Assembly: GCA_964522665.1 (NCBI GenBank)
Contig: CAZFVY010000060.1
Span: forward strand, 1-40,541
From: CAZFVY01 sp964522665
Lineage (GTDB): Bacteria; Verrucomicrobiota; Verrucomicrobiia; Limisphaerales; CAZFVY01
Length of the DNA: 40,541 nt
Direction: 5' to 3'
The notes under the pieces were generated by a model. The model was not told the DNA's origin. It made no database searches and was given only the letters and a program-made list of their open reading frames with translations. Below, piece after piece: positions 16,229 to 25,464 of the stretch (position 1 is the stretch's first letter; each line of letters begins with the position of its first letter). The position numbers and the translations under genes are program-made.

Positions 16229-18592
16229 CTAGGCTTCACCGATCAAATCCACCACCGCGTTCATGAGGGTTTCATCGTGAAAGCTGCCTTTGGTGAGGTA
16301 GTAGTTGGCGCCGGCTTCCAGGCCCCGCCGGCGGTCTTCCTCGCGGTCTTTGTAGGAAATGATCATCACCGGCAGCGACTTCAGGCTGGCGTCTTTCTTG
16401 ATTAAGGTCACCAACTCGATGCCGTCCATGCGCGGCATATCGACGTCGCTGAGCACCAGATCGTAACTGCCAGTGCGGACGGCGTTCCAACCGTCCATCC
16501 CATCCACCGCGACATCCACCTCGTAGCCGCGGCTCTCGAGGACCTTGCGCTCCAATTCCCGCACGGTGAGCGAGTCGTCCACCACGAGCACCCGCTTGTT
16601 GGCCCGCGCGGTGGCGCTCGCGGCGTTGCGTTGAACTTTGCTCAGGCGCCCGCCGGAGACCAGTTTCTCGATGGAGCGCACCATGTCGTCCACGTCCACG
16701 ATCAGCGTCGGGGAGCCGTCCTCCATCAACGAGCCGGCGCTGATATTGCGCACCTTGCCGAGGCGCGAATCCAGCGGATGCACCACCAGCTCCTGCTCCC
16801 CGCGGAATCGATCCACGATGACCCCGTATAAACCTCCCCTTTCGCCGAGCACAATGATCGGCAGTTCGGGTTCGGCCGTCTCCGGCGCGTTCTTCTCGAG
16901 AATCTGGTGCCCGGTCACCAGGCCAATCCGCTGGCCGTCATAGATGACGTGCTGGCGTCCCTCAGTGGTCTCGATTTGTTCCCGCGGCACCCGCAGCGTT
17001 CGCGTGATATAGGCCAGCGGAAACGCGTACGGTTCGCCAGCGATGTCCACCAGCAGCGTCCGCATCACCGAGAGCGTCAGCGGCAGTTGCAATTGAAATC
17101 GGGTTCCTTTCCCCAATTGGGAGGAAATGCGGACCGATCCGCGCACGCCGCGCACCAAGTCCTGCACGATATCCAACCCGACGCCCCGGCCGGAAATCTC
17201 GGTTACCTGGCCCTTCATGCTGAATCCCGGCAGGAACAGGAATTCCAGGAGTTCGCTTTCGCTGAGTTGTTTCGCGGTCTCCTCCGTCGTCAGCTTCTTG
17301 CGCACGACCGCCTCCCGCAACTTGTCGAGATCAATCCCCTTGCCATCATCGGCGACGATGATCAACAGCATCCCCGCGCTGTGCCGGGCCTCCAGCAGCA
17401 CGGTGCCGCAACTCGGCTTTCCTTTTTGCGTCCGGTCTTCCGGGGATTCAATGCCATGATCCATGGCGTTGCGGATCAAATGCGTTAACGGCGCCTCCAG
17501 TTTCTCCAAAATATCCCGGTCCACGGCGGTCGATTGCCCAACCACGTCGAGCTTGATTTCCTTGCCCAATTGCCGCGCCAAATCCCGCACCATGCGAGGA
17601 AAGCCGCGGGCTCCGTCGGCGAACGGACGCATGCGGCACGCGAGAGCCTCATTGTACAGCCGGTTGGAAAGATTGACCGACCGCCGGTCAAACATCTCCA
17701 AATCCAACAGGCATTTGGAGAGAAACTGCCGGCATTCAATCACTTTTCGCTGCGATTCCAGGAGCGCGCTCTGGACGGACTCATCCACTGTCCGGGTCGA
17801 TAAAAGATCGCGCAACCCGTCGAGCGAGCGTCCCAGGTCGAATTGGTAGCGCTTTAGCCGGAGCAGCGACTCCGTGAAAGGTCCCAACCAGCGCGACTCC
17901 ACCATTGATTCGCCCGCGAGTCCGAGCAGACGATTCAGATTCTCGGCCGTCACGCGCAAGACCCGGCTCGCGGCGTCTTTGGCGGCGGCGCCGGACTCCC
18001 CTTCCACGCCCCCCGGGGCTTTGGCCGCGGGCGCGGCGGGAACCGGCGCCGGTGTCGGGGGCGGGGGAGCCGGCGCCTCCGTTTTGGCGGGCGCCCGCCC
18101 CGGCGGGGTCTCACCCGCCAATTGCGCCATCAGCCGCTGCAATTCGTCTTCGTCGCTCAAGGGCGCGGCGGCCGTGGTTTTGCCCCCGTTGGTGACGACC
18201 TCGAGATTGGCCAGGAACGTGTCAATCTCCGGCTTGTGATCCGTGTCCCAAACGGCGACCGAGGCCTCCGGCGTCTGTGAAATCCGGGTCAGAATGTCCA
18301 CGCCTTTGAGCAACTGGTCGATGCCGGTCCGCTCGAGCGTGATCCGTCCCTTCTGCGCGGCGACGAAGCAATCCTCCATCGCATGGGCGACGCGCACCGC
18401 GACGCCCAGGTCCACGATGCGGGCGGCCCCTTTCAGCGAATGCGCCGCCCGCATCAACGATTCGAGGCGGTCCGCGGCGGCGGGATTTTGCTCCAACTCC
18501 AGGAGGCCGGTCGTCAGGGTGACCGCCTGGTTTTCCGTCTCGAGCCGGAAGATCTCCAGCATCGAAAATTGGCTGAGGTCGCCGCCACTCAT
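16229..18592 (-). CDS. CheA-type histidine kinase with C-terminal receiver (WspE-like)
   Basis: Central kinase of the chemosensory array, 787 residues. The HPt (P1) domain has H51 in AAHSLKGAARI. An Ala/Pro linker (~150-205) follows, then the dimerisation and catalytic region with N-box HLIRNAMDHGIE, G1 DDGKGID and G2 SGRGVGLDIV. Next come the CheW-like P5 domain (~500-640) and a C-terminal receiver (~660-787; VVDDSLTVREL, LVLSDVDMPRMDG, Lys in YLTKGSF). The CheA-REC fusion is typical of WspE. Its ATG overlaps the stop of the upstream CheW gene by 4 bp (18589-18592), indicating translational coupling. Expected partners are both CheW proteins, the MCP and CheB; its phosphoryl target is inferred to be the WspR-like hybrid kinase. 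Confidence 0.95.
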   Translation of the reverse strand: MSGGDLSQFSMLEIFRLETENQAVTLTTGLLELEQNPAAADRLESLMRAAHSLKGAARIVDLGVAVRVAHAMEDCFVAAQKGRITLERTGIDQLLKGVDILTRISQTPEASVAVWDTDHKPEIDTFLANLEVVTNGGKTTAAAPLSDEDELQRLMAQLAGETPPGRAPAKTEAPAPPPPTPAPVPAAPAAKAPGGVEGESGAAAKDAASRVLRVTAENLNRLLGLAGESMVESRWLGPFTESLLRLKRYQFDLGRSLDGLRDLLSTRTVDESVQSALLESQRKVIECRQFLSKCLLDLEMFDRRSVNLSNRLYNEALACRMRPFADGARGFPRMVRDLARQLGKEIKLDVVGQSTAVDRDILEKLEAPLTHLIRNAMDHGIESPEDRTQKGKPSCGTVLLEARHSAGMLLIIVADDGKGIDLDKLREAVVRKKLTTEETAKQLSESELLEFLFLPGFSMKGQVTEISGRGVGLDIVQDLVRGVRGSVRISSQLGKGTRFQLQLPLTLSVMRTLLVDIAGEPYAFPLAYITRTLRVPREQIETTEGRQHVIYDGQRIGLVTGHQILEKNAPETAEPELPIIVLGERGGLYGVIVDRFRGEQELVVHPLDSRLGKVRNISAGSLMEDGSPTLIVDVDDMVRSIEKLVSGGRLSKVQRNAASATARANKRVLVVDDSLTVRELERKVLESRGYEVDVAVDGMDGWNAVRTGSYDLVLSDVDMPRMDGIELVTLIKKDASLKSLPVMIISYKDREEDRRRGLEAGANYYLTKGSFHDETLMNAVVDLIGEA

Positions 18593-19284
18593 TCGAGGCT
18601 CCGGCTGAGGGTGTGGAACAACAACTCGCTATCGAGAAAGCCCACCGATTTTCTCCACGCCAGCATCCCGCGGGTGTAAGTCGCGGCGGCGTTGGAAACC
18701 GTCGCCGGCGCGGGCGACAAGTCGGCTTCGTTATACCGGTGGATGCCGTGCAACGCGTCCACCGGAAAGACCAAATGACGCCCTTCGCGGCTGATGACCA
18801 TCAGCCGGCCCTGTCCGACTTTATTCTTGGCGGCTGGTTTTTCCACCTGGCTCTCCAGCCCGAGCAGTTCTCCCAGGGAAATGCAGATCAACAATTCGCC
18901 GCGAATATTGACCACGCCGAGCACCACCTTGGTTCGCCGGTGCGGCAGGGAATGGATCGGTCGCGGCGGGGCGACTTCCTTGAAGACCGCGGTGGGCAGC
19001 GCCAGCCACTCGACGCCAAGGCGAAAAATCACCGCTGACCGCGTGTCCCGCTCTTGTAACTGCTTCGCCTGGGCGAAATGATTCGTCCATTCCGCAAGGT
19101 GTTCGTCCGACAACTCGCCATCGAGCAACTGCACCGCCGCCGCCGAGTAAACCGGGCAGTTCCGGCAGTGCACGACCGGGCCGAGTTCCTTGCACGAGCG
19201 ATCGCCCCAGACGCCGATTCGCTTCCAGCAGTCGTTGATCGTCGCGGTTCCCGAGCGCGACCCGATGACGCCCGGATCACCCAT
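18589..19284 (-). CDS. CheW-domain coupling protein with Cys-rich N-terminus (WspD-like)
   Basis: A scaffold protein linking receptor and CheA. The 231 residues divide into an N-terminal extension with a Cys/His cluster (C19, C31, H39, C40, C43; motif VVHCRNCPVYSAA) and a CheW domain (~82-225; IFRLGVEWLALPTAVFKEV, VVNIRGELLICISLGELLGL). The segment DCWKRIGVWGDRSCKEL followed by HCRNCPVY is what I recall of WspD and not of ordinary CheW. The cluster could bind a metal; that is inference. Its stop overlaps the start of the CheA homologue by 4 bp, and CheR ends 84 bp upstream. Confidence 0.93.
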   Translation of the reverse strand: MGDPGVIGSRSGTATINDCWKRIGVWGDRSCKELGPVVHCRNCPVYSAAAVQLLDGELSDEHLAEWTNHFAQAKQLQERDTRSAVIFRLGVEWLALPTAVFKEVAPPRPIHSLPHRRTKVVLGVVNIRGELLICISLGELLGLESQVEKPAAKNKVGQGRLMVISREGRHLVFPVDALHGIHRYNEADLSPAPATVSNAAATYTRGMLAWRKSVGFLDSELLFHTLSRSLE

Positions 19285-19368
19285 CGCTCGGGGAGCCGGC
19301 TCCAGTCCTTAGTAAGTTTGCGTCAAATCGCATAGTAGTGTGCCGCGCGCCCGCGCGGCGTGGCGCCC

Positions 19369-20634
19369 TCACCGCGGACTTCTTTCTTTGACCCGCCTGG
19401 CTCGGTTTTGCAAGACGCGCGCCCCAGCGTCGTCGCCCTGCCGTTGGGCCAGAAACGAGAGCTGCACCAGCGCCTCGTAATGGTCCGGCTCGAGATAAAC
19501 CGCCTTCTGATAATGGTCCTGCGCCAGTTCGGCCTTGCCGGACGCGTCATGCACCAATCCCAGCAGGTAAAAGGCTTCGCCCGAGGAGCCGTGTTCATCG
19601 AGGAATTGTAGGCAGATTTCCCCGGCCTCCGCCAGCTTCCCTTCGTCGGCCAGTTTGCGCGCCCGCTCCAGGTTCACCTCGAATTTGCCGTTCGTCACGG
19701 ATGGCGGAGTCACCGGCGGAGGCGGTGGCGATTTCTTCACCGGCGCCGGTGGTCGCGCGGCGGGTGGCGCGGCGGGCCGCCGTTCGGTTCGGGCCGCCGG
19801 GCGGCCCACGACCGGCCGAATCCCGGGCGGCTTGGCGGCGGGATTGGGGCGCTGGAACGCGAACGCCATCGGCAGCTTGGCGGAAACGAAGTTCAGGTCA
19901 AGCAGCAGCCCGGTCTCGGACGGACCGATGAAAATGTAACCGTTCGGCGCCAGGACCCGGCCCAGCGCGCTCACGGCTTTCTCCTGCGTCGCCCGGTCGA
20001 AATAGATCAACAGATTGCGGCAGAAGATGACGTCGAAAGGTTTCTCGCCGGATAGAAAGCCCGGCTCGAGCAGATTGGCCTGCCGAAAATCGACCTGCCG
20101 CCGCACGCGTGGCTGCAATTCATAACCCTGCTGAAGCCCTCGAAAATAAGTGTCGCGGAAGGCGAGGTTCGCGCCGCGAAATGAGTTGCGTCCGTAGTGG
20201 CCCAGCTTCGCCCGCGCCAACGCCCGGGCGCTCACGTCCACCGCGTCGATCCGAAACCGCTCGGCGGGCAGGCCGGTTTCCAGCAGCGCCATCGCGATTG
20301 TGTACGGCTCCTCGCCCGTTGAGCAGGGCACGCTCAATACCCGCAGGCGTTCCTGCGCGGGCCGGAGCAGCCATTGCTCGCGCGCGATCGTCCCGAGCGC
20401 CGCGAAGGCCTCCCGGTCCCGAAAGAACCACGTCTCGGGAACCACCACCAACTCCACCAACGCCTGCAGTTCGTCGGGCGCGGCCCGCAACAGGCTCCAG
20501 TATTGGGTCAGGTTCTCGCACTTTCGCGCCGTCGCCCGCGCGTCAATCGCGCGCCTCACCGTCGCGGCGCCGACCGTCTCCGCGTCCAGGCCGATGGTCT
20601 GCTTGAGCAACCCTACTATTTGCTGGAGAGACAC
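19369..20634 (-). CDS. Chemoreceptor methyltransferase CheR with C-terminal TPR (WspC-like)
   Basis: Methylates receptor glutamates with S-adenosylmethionine, opposing CheB. From the GTG at 20634 the protein has 421 residues. Residues ~1-270 hold the CheR helical and SAM-binding domains (VLSVPCSTGEEPYTIAMALL, IDAVDVSARALARAKLGHYG, FDVIFCRNLLIYFD). A Pro/Ala linker (~285-330) and TPR-like repeats follow to the end (ARKLADEGKLAEAGEICLQF, AFYLLGLVHDASGKAELAQD, HYQKAVYLEPDHYEALVQL). CheR-TPR is the WspC architecture. The frame is open up to 20910, but that part lies over the preceding CheW gene. The GTG at 20634 has GAGG seven bases upstream and overlaps the CheW 3' end by 19 bp. Confidence 0.93.
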   Translation of the reverse strand: MSLQQIVGLLKQTIGLDAETVGAATVRRAIDARATARKCENLTQYWSLLRAAPDELQALVELVVVPETWFFRDREAFAALGTIAREQWLLRPAQERLRVLSVPCSTGEEPYTIAMALLETGLPAERFRIDAVDVSARALARAKLGHYGRNSFRGANLAFRDTYFRGLQQGYELQPRVRRQVDFRQANLLEPGFLSGEKPFDVIFCRNLLIYFDRATQEKAVSALGRVLAPNGYIFIGPSETGLLLDLNFVSAKLPMAFAFQRPNPAAKPPGIRPVVGRPAARTERRPAAPPAARPPAPVKKSPPPPPVTPPSVTNGKFEVNLERARKLADEGKLAEAGEICLQFLDEHGSSGEAFYLLGLVHDASGKAELAQDHYQKAVYLEPDHYEALVQLSFLAQRQGDDAGARVLQNRARRVKERSPR

Positions 20635-21098
20635 AAGTCGGCCTCGGCGATTTCGCGAAACAACGCGTCCCGCAACGCCACCGGGAGCAGGTTTTTGATT
20701 TCCACCAATTGAATGATTCCCCGCGCGTCCGCCGCCACCCGCCCCAGATAGGGCGTGGCGTCCACCGTGACGCCCGCCGGCGCAAAATCGGACGCTTGCT
20801 TGCGCGTCGTTTCGGTCACTCTCTCCGCCATTAACCCAAGCAGTCTTTTTTCCGTTTCGCCCACGGGATACTGCGCGAGGATGACCCGCGTGCTCAGCCG
20901 TCGCTGGCACGGCCGTCCGAGCGTCAATTCACAAAGGTCGATGACGGGCGTCAACGTCCCGCGGTAGTTGAACACTCCGGCGACGCCGCGCGGCGCTTGC
21001 GGAATCTGCTTCAATTGGATCAGCGGCACGACCTCGACGATCTGGGCGGCGTCCAGCCCGTACAGGTCGCGGTCCAAATGGAACAGCAGCAAAAGCAT
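20616..21098 (-). CDS. CheW coupling protein (WspB-like)
   Basis: A 160-residue CheW domain protein that bridges chemoreceptor and kinase. Visible signatures are LLLLFHLDRDLYGLDAAQI at the N-terminus, APRGVAGVFNYRGTLTPVID in the middle and LLGLMAERVTET. It has no extra domains. It follows the MCP stop by 5 bp, and its 3' end overlaps the start of CheR, so the three genes are almost certainly co-transcribed. Position and size match WspB. Confidence 0.93.
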   Translation of the reverse strand: MLLLLFHLDRDLYGLDAAQIVEVVPLIQLKQIPQAPRGVAGVFNYRGTLTPVIDLCELTLGRPCQRRLSTRVILAQYPVGETEKRLLGLMAERVTETTRKQASDFAPAGVTVDATPYLGRVAADARGIIQLVEIKNLLPVALRDALFREIAEADLCLSSK

Positions 21099-21103
21099 GC
21101 GGC

Positions 21104-22726
21104 TCAGCTTTGCAGTTTGAACCGCGACACCCCGTGTTGCAGGCCCCCCACCGCGTCGTTCAACTGCAGAATCGCCTCGCCGGACTGTTGGAGCGACTGC
21201 GCGGTCTGTTGCGCCGCCTCGGTCAATTGCACCAGCGCGTCGCTGATCTGCTGGCCGCCGGTCGCCTGCGACTGCATGCCTTCGTTGACCATCTCGAAAC
21301 GGGGCAGCAAAGCCTGCACTTGTTGGATGATCTGGCCCAATTGCGAGCTGACTTGCTCGACCTCCTTGACCCCGCGCCGCACTTCCTCGGAAAACTTGTC
21401 CATCCCCATCACGCCCGCCGACACCGCCGATTGCATTTCCTTGACCATCTGTTCGATGTCATACGTGGCTACGGCCGTCTGATCCGCCAGCCGGCGAATC
21501 TCGGTCGCCACCACGGAGAACCCGCGGCCATATTCGCCCGCTTTTTCGGCCTCGATTCCAGCGTTGAGGGAAAGCAAGTTGGTCTGATCGGCCACCTTGG
21601 TGATCGTCGTGACGACTTGGTTGATGTTGCCCGCCTTCTCGTTCAGGACCGTCAGCTTGCTGTTGATCGAGCCGGCCGCCTCCATGATGTGGCGCATCGT
21701 TTCTTCCATCCGTGACAAGCCGCCCTGTCCGCTCCCGGCCAGGTGGGCCGTCTCTTCGGCCACCTTGGTCACTTCGCTCATCGTCTTGACCAGTTCCTTG
21801 GAAGTCGCGGAGATTTCTTTCGAGGTTGCGCCGATCTCGGTCGTCGTCGCGACCGTTTCGTTCGCGGTCGCCTGCAGTTCCTTGGAGGTCGCGGAGATCG
21901 AGGTCACCGAGGCGTTCACCTGGATGCCCGATTTCTGCACTTGACCCACGAGCGCCGTCAGATCTTCGGCCATGCGGTTGACCCCGTCGCCCAGCGCCCC
22001 GAATTCGTCACGCCGGCCCATCGCCAGCCGCTGGGTAAAGTCACCCTGCCGCATGACCTCCATCACCTGCACCAGTTGGGCCAGCGGCTGATTGATCGCG
22101 CGGACCAGAAACACCGCGATCGTGATCGCGAACACCACCCCGACCACCACGCTAATGGCGATCAAGATCCGGGCGTCCGCGACCGCCGACTGCACCTGTT
22201 TGCCAGCGGCGATCCCGCCTTCTCGCTGGTTATCGACCTCCGCGCGGAAATCATCGAGCAGCCTCTTATACGCCGGGTCCAACTGTTGCTGGACCGCTTG
22301 CATCCGCTCCTTCGACTTCGCCCGGTCAATGAGTAGGACGGTCACCGAGGCGTCGGCGTACGGCGTGCGATCCTTGGAGATCGCCTCCATATTAAGTTTG
22401 TCTTTCCCAGCCGTGATGGAATTGGTGAAGGTCTCAATCAGTTCGTTCAACTTGGCCACGTTGCCCTGGATTTCCTTCAGGACCGCGCCCGCCGCGTCCG
22501 CGTCGTCCGTAAGGCTATGTTTGAGGGTCTCCGCGTAGATTTCCCGCGCCAAGCCTTCGAGCTTGTTGATATTATCGATCGCGGGAAGCGTGTCCTCCGT
22601 CATCTTGTTGGTGAGTTTCTTGATGTCGCCCAACTGCTTGTAGGGAAACCCGCCAAGCGTCAAACTAATCACCACGAGCACGCCAAAACCAAAGATGATT
22701 CGAGTGCGAACTGTCCAGTGCCGCAT
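21104..22726 (-). CDS. Methyl-accepting chemoreceptor (WspA-like)
   Basis: A 540-residue membrane receptor. TM1 is at about 9-26 and TM2 at about 187-208. The intervening ~160 residues are helical, of four-helix-bundle type, and presumably periplasmic. HAMP spans ~209-261. A long cytoplasmic coiled coil follows with repeated ATSKE segments (~276-312) and the hairpin tip VADQTNLLSLNAGIEAEKAG (379-396). The form EAEKAGEYGRGF, rather than the common EAARAGEQGRGF, and the end VSRFKLQS match what I recall of WspA. It is the first gene of the signalling operon, with a 302-bp divergent spacer before the next plus-strand gene. WspA senses surface contact in Pseudomonas; the stimulus here is unknown. 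Confidence 0.95.
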   Translation of the reverse strand: MRHWTVRTRIIFGFGVLVVISLTLGGFPYKQLGDIKKLTNKMTEDTLPAIDNINKLEGLAREIYAETLKHSLTDDADAAGAVLKEIQGNVAKLNELIETFTNSITAGKDKLNMEAISKDRTPYADASVTVLLIDRAKSKERMQAVQQQLDPAYKRLLDDFRAEVDNQREGGIAAGKQVQSAVADARILIAISVVVGVVFAITIAVFLVRAINQPLAQLVQVMEVMRQGDFTQRLAMGRRDEFGALGDGVNRMAEDLTALVGQVQKSGIQVNASVTSISATSKELQATANETVATTTEIGATSKEISATSKELVKTMSEVTKVAEETAHLAGSGQGGLSRMEETMRHIMEAAGSINSKLTVLNEKAGNINQVVTTITKVADQTNLLSLNAGIEAEKAGEYGRGFSVVATEIRRLADQTAVATYDIEQMVKEMQSAVSAGVMGMDKFSEEVRRGVKEVEQVSSQLGQIIQQVQALLPRFEMVNEGMQSQATGGQQISDALVQLTEAAQQTAQSLQQSGEAILQLNDAVGGLQHGVSRFKLQS

Positions 22727-23028
22727 CAGTTATTAAAGCCCGCCAAGCGGGGCCATTTGATTGTTTCGCCAAGCGCCGGCCGGCTTTCGCCACCGGTTTG
22801 CGGACCGATCGGCCCGTCGCGCCAGCCAGAGTTATCCAGAGTAACGATTCGCATGTAATGCGTTCACGTTCCATGTGTAAAGGAAAAATCCCCCGGCCAA
22901 CATCACGTAAACACGCCATTTTGGACCGCCCGGCGCGCGTCAGCGAAAGCTTGCGTGTGTCCGCCCAACCAGTAAGTTCGCGTCTAGTTTTCAACGCGCA
23001 AACGCAATCATTGTCAAATTTTCTATTT
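22727..23028. other. Divergent intergenic region, MCP and dehydrogenase
   Basis: About 300 bp between two divergent genes. It should contain the promoter of the Wsp-like operon (minus) and that of the dehydrogenase (plus). I see no clear consensus -35/-10 pair and no strong inverted repeat. An open frame runs through it from 22798 into the dehydrogenase gene, but its N-terminal 77 residues do not resemble the family. Confidence 0.5.
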
Positions 23029-23919
23029 ATGAGCGAGAGGATTGGATTCGTCGGAGTCGGCCGGATGGGAGCCAACATGGCCCGCCGGCTCAAGGAGTGT
23101 GGTTTCAACGTGACGGCGGTGTTTGACGCCCGGCACAAAGTGGCCGCCGAACTGGCCAAAGAACTCGGCGCCAAGGCCTGCCGGAGCCTGGCCCGCGTCA
23201 CCGAGTTGGCGGACGTCATCCTTACCGTGGTCACCGACGACGCCGCAATGGACCGCATCTTCGCCGTCAGTGGCAAGAGCCTGCTCCACAAGGCGGCCGG
23301 GCGGTTGTTCATTAATTGCGCCACGATCTCACCCCAGACGCACGTGACCGTTGAGGCTCGCGCCGGGCAGGCGGGCGCCCAGAGTTTGGAAGCCTGCATG
23401 GCTTCCAGCATCACCCAGGCGCGCCAGGGATCGCTCTATCTTATGTGCGGTGGCAGCCAACCTGCCTTTGACCGCGCCAAGCCGATCCTCGAAAAGCTCA
23501 GCGCTTCGATGCGTTTCGTGGGCAAAGCGGGTGAAGCCGCCAAGGTCAAGGCCTTGGTCAACATGGTCATGAATATCAACACCGCGGGCTTGGCGGAAGG
23601 CCTCGGCCTGGGGGCCGCGCTTGGCCTTGACCTCGCCATGTTGCGCGAGGTATTCAGCCAGACGGGCGCCAATTCCCGGGTGCTTCAAACCGATGGCGAG
23701 GACATGCAGAATCGCGACCACTCCTGTTTCTTTTCCGCGGCGCACGCGGCGAAGGATTCGGGCATCGCGCTGCAATTGGCCAAGGAACAGAAGATTCGGA
23801 CCCCGCTGGCCGCCGCGACCAAGAAACAGTTCGACCTGATGGTCGCCAAAGGACTCGGCGAACTCGATAAATCAGGCGTCGCGGAGTTGACCTTCAAAGG
23901 CCGCGGACCCAAGAAGTGA
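23029..23919 (+). CDS. NAD(P)-dependent oxidoreductase, 3-hydroxyisobutyrate dehydrogenase family
   Basis: A 296-residue beta-hydroxyacid dehydrogenase. The N-terminal Rossmann fold has the GxGxMG dinucleotide motif in GFVGVGRMGANMARRL. The usual substrate-binding segment (FINCATISPQTHV) and the helical C-terminal domain with the candidate catalytic Lys in GEAAKVKALVNM follow. The family includes 3-hydroxyisobutyrate, tartronate-semialdehyde and related reductases; the substrate cannot be set from sequence alone. The start ATG at 23029 (MSERIGFVG) is chosen because upstream residues in the same frame are not family-like. A PQQ-type propeller gene follows 55 bp downstream. Confidence 0.9.
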   Translation: MSERIGFVGVGRMGANMARRLKECGFNVTAVFDARHKVAAELAKELGAKACRSLARVTELADVILTVVTDDAAMDRIFAVSGKSLLHKAAGRLFINCATISPQTHVTVEARAGQAGAQSLEACMASSITQARQGSLYLMCGGSQPAFDRAKPILEKLSASMRFVGKAGEAAKVKALVNMVMNINTAGLAEGLGLGAALGLDLAMLREVFSQTGANSRVLQTDGEDMQNRDHSCFFSAAHAAKDSGIALQLAKEQKIRTPLAAATKKQFDLMVAKGLGELDKSGVAELTFKGRGPKK

Positions 23920-23974
23920 CGCCCGGACCGAGCGACTCCCACTCACCGAAAAAGCGAACCCGGCCCTCGGCCGA

Positions 23975-25240
23975 ATGACCACCATGCTTACCAAATACCT
24001 GATTCGCGGAGTCGCCCTCGCGGCGCTTGCTTTCTTGCCAAGCGCGCTCAACGCCGGCGATTGGCCGCAATGGCGCGGGCCTAACCGCGACGATCTTTCG
24101 ACCGAGACCGGCTTGCTTAAGGAATGGCCGGAGGGCGGCCCGCCGCTGGTCTGGAAAGCGGAGGGTCTTGGTGGCGGGTACAATACGCCGTCGTTCGCGG
24201 CAGGCCGAATCTATGGCCTGGGCTATCGCGGCGAAGATGAGGTCGCCTGGGCCTTGGACGCGACGACGGGCAAGGAGATTTGGCATATCCGGACCGGCGG
24301 CGCTGACCGGTCGATCGGTTATCCCGAAGGTCCCCGTTGCACGCCCACGGTGGATGGCGACCGGCTCTATCTGCTCGGCCCGTCCGGGGATTTGTTTTGT
24401 CTCGAATCGGCGACGGGCAAAGAGGTCTGGCATAAGGACTTGCCCAAGGATTTCGGCGGCGTGATGATGTCGGGCTGGGGCTACTCCGAGTCGCCGCTGG
24501 TCGATGGCGATCAAGTCGTCTGCACTCCCGGCGGCTCCCAGGGCACGATCGTCGCGCTCAACAAAAAGTCCGGCGAACTGCTCTGGCAGACGAAAGACCT
24601 GACCGATAAATCAGCCTACGCCTCCCTTATCCCGGCCACGATCGGCGGCGTGAAACAATATATCCAGTTGACCAGCGCCAGCGTCGTCGGCGTCGGCGTG
24701 AGCGGCCGCTTGCTCTGGCGCGCGGACCGCCCCGGCCGCACGGCTGTCATTCCGACGCCGATTTATCACGACAATCTGGTTTACGTGACCTCGGGATACG
24801 GCGTCGGCTGCAACGCGTTTCAGATCACGTCGGCGGGTGGAGAATTCAAAGCCGAGACGGCCTACGCCAACAAAGTCATGGTCAATCATCACGGCGGCGT
24901 GGTCTTGGTGGATCAACATCTCTACGGCTATTCGGACGGCAAAGGTTGGGTCTGTCAGGACTTCAAGACCGGCGTCGAGGTTTGGAGCGAGAAGAACAAA
25001 CTCGACAAAGGCTCCCTCACTTACGCGGACGGCCATCTCTATCTGCGCAGTGAGGGCGGCAAAGGAACCGTCGTTCTGATCGAAGCCAGCCCGTCCGGCT
25101 ACAAGGAAACTGGCCGGTTTAATCAGCCGGAGCGCAGCGACAAGAACAGTTGGCCGCACCCCGTCATCACCAACGGCCGCCTCTACCTCCGCGACCAGGA
25201 CAAACTGTTTTGCTACAATGTCAAGGGTGGTACGGGCTAG
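23975..25240 (+). CDS. Exported PQQ-binding-like beta-propeller protein
   Basis: A 421-residue protein with an N-terminal signal peptide (LIRGVALAALAFLPSALNAG) followed at once by DWPQWRGPNRDDLS, the opening seen in many planctomycete and verrucomicrobial PQQ-like proteins. Propeller blades show the tryptophan-docking pattern ALDATTGKEIWHI, LESATGKEVWHKDL, ALNKKSGELLWQTKDL and QDFKTGVEVWSEKN. It is expected in the periplasm or envelope. There is no catalytic quinoprotein dehydrogenase signature, so a binding or scaffolding role is as likely as an enzymatic one. The start is either the ATG at 23975 or the one at 23984 (MLTKYL). Confidence 0.9.
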   Translation: MTTMLTKYLIRGVALAALAFLPSALNAGDWPQWRGPNRDDLSTETGLLKEWPEGGPPLVWKAEGLGGGYNTPSFAAGRIYGLGYRGEDEVAWALDATTGKEIWHIRTGGADRSIGYPEGPRCTPTVDGDRLYLLGPSGDLFCLESATGKEVWHKDLPKDFGGVMMSGWGYSESPLVDGDQVVCTPGGSQGTIVALNKKSGELLWQTKDLTDKSAYASLIPATIGGVKQYIQLTSASVVGVGVSGRLLWRADRPGRTAVIPTPIYHDNLVYVTSGYGVGCNAFQITSAGGEFKAETAYANKVMVNHHGGVVLVDQHLYGYSDGKGWVCQDFKTGVEVWSEKNKLDKGSLTYADGHLYLRSEGGKGTVVLIEASPSGYKETGRFNQPERSDKNSWPHPVITNGRLYLRDQDKLFCYNVKGGTG

Positions 25241-25464
25241 GCGCGTTCGGTTGGCGTGCGCGCGTGGGGGCGCAAGCGACCGAGTCGTGCGCCCGCCGAG
25301 CCGAAGGATCGACGGAACGCGAGAAGTCGCGCGGTTCAGCCGACTGGGGGCTACGATTTGCCTTGCGCTACGCCCCGGCGTTTCGCGTGGCGCGGGAGCC
25401 GCGTGGGGAATTTGCCGCCCGGAGCGACGCGGGTTCAAAGCTTGAGCATCCCGGATTGATTTCG

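Noticed and set aside
20635..20910. N-terminal extension of CheR upstream of the GTG at 20634
   Set aside because: The extension overlaps the CheW gene in another frame and has no CheR similarity. The GTG has a GAGG site seven bases upstream and gives the usual CheR N-terminus.
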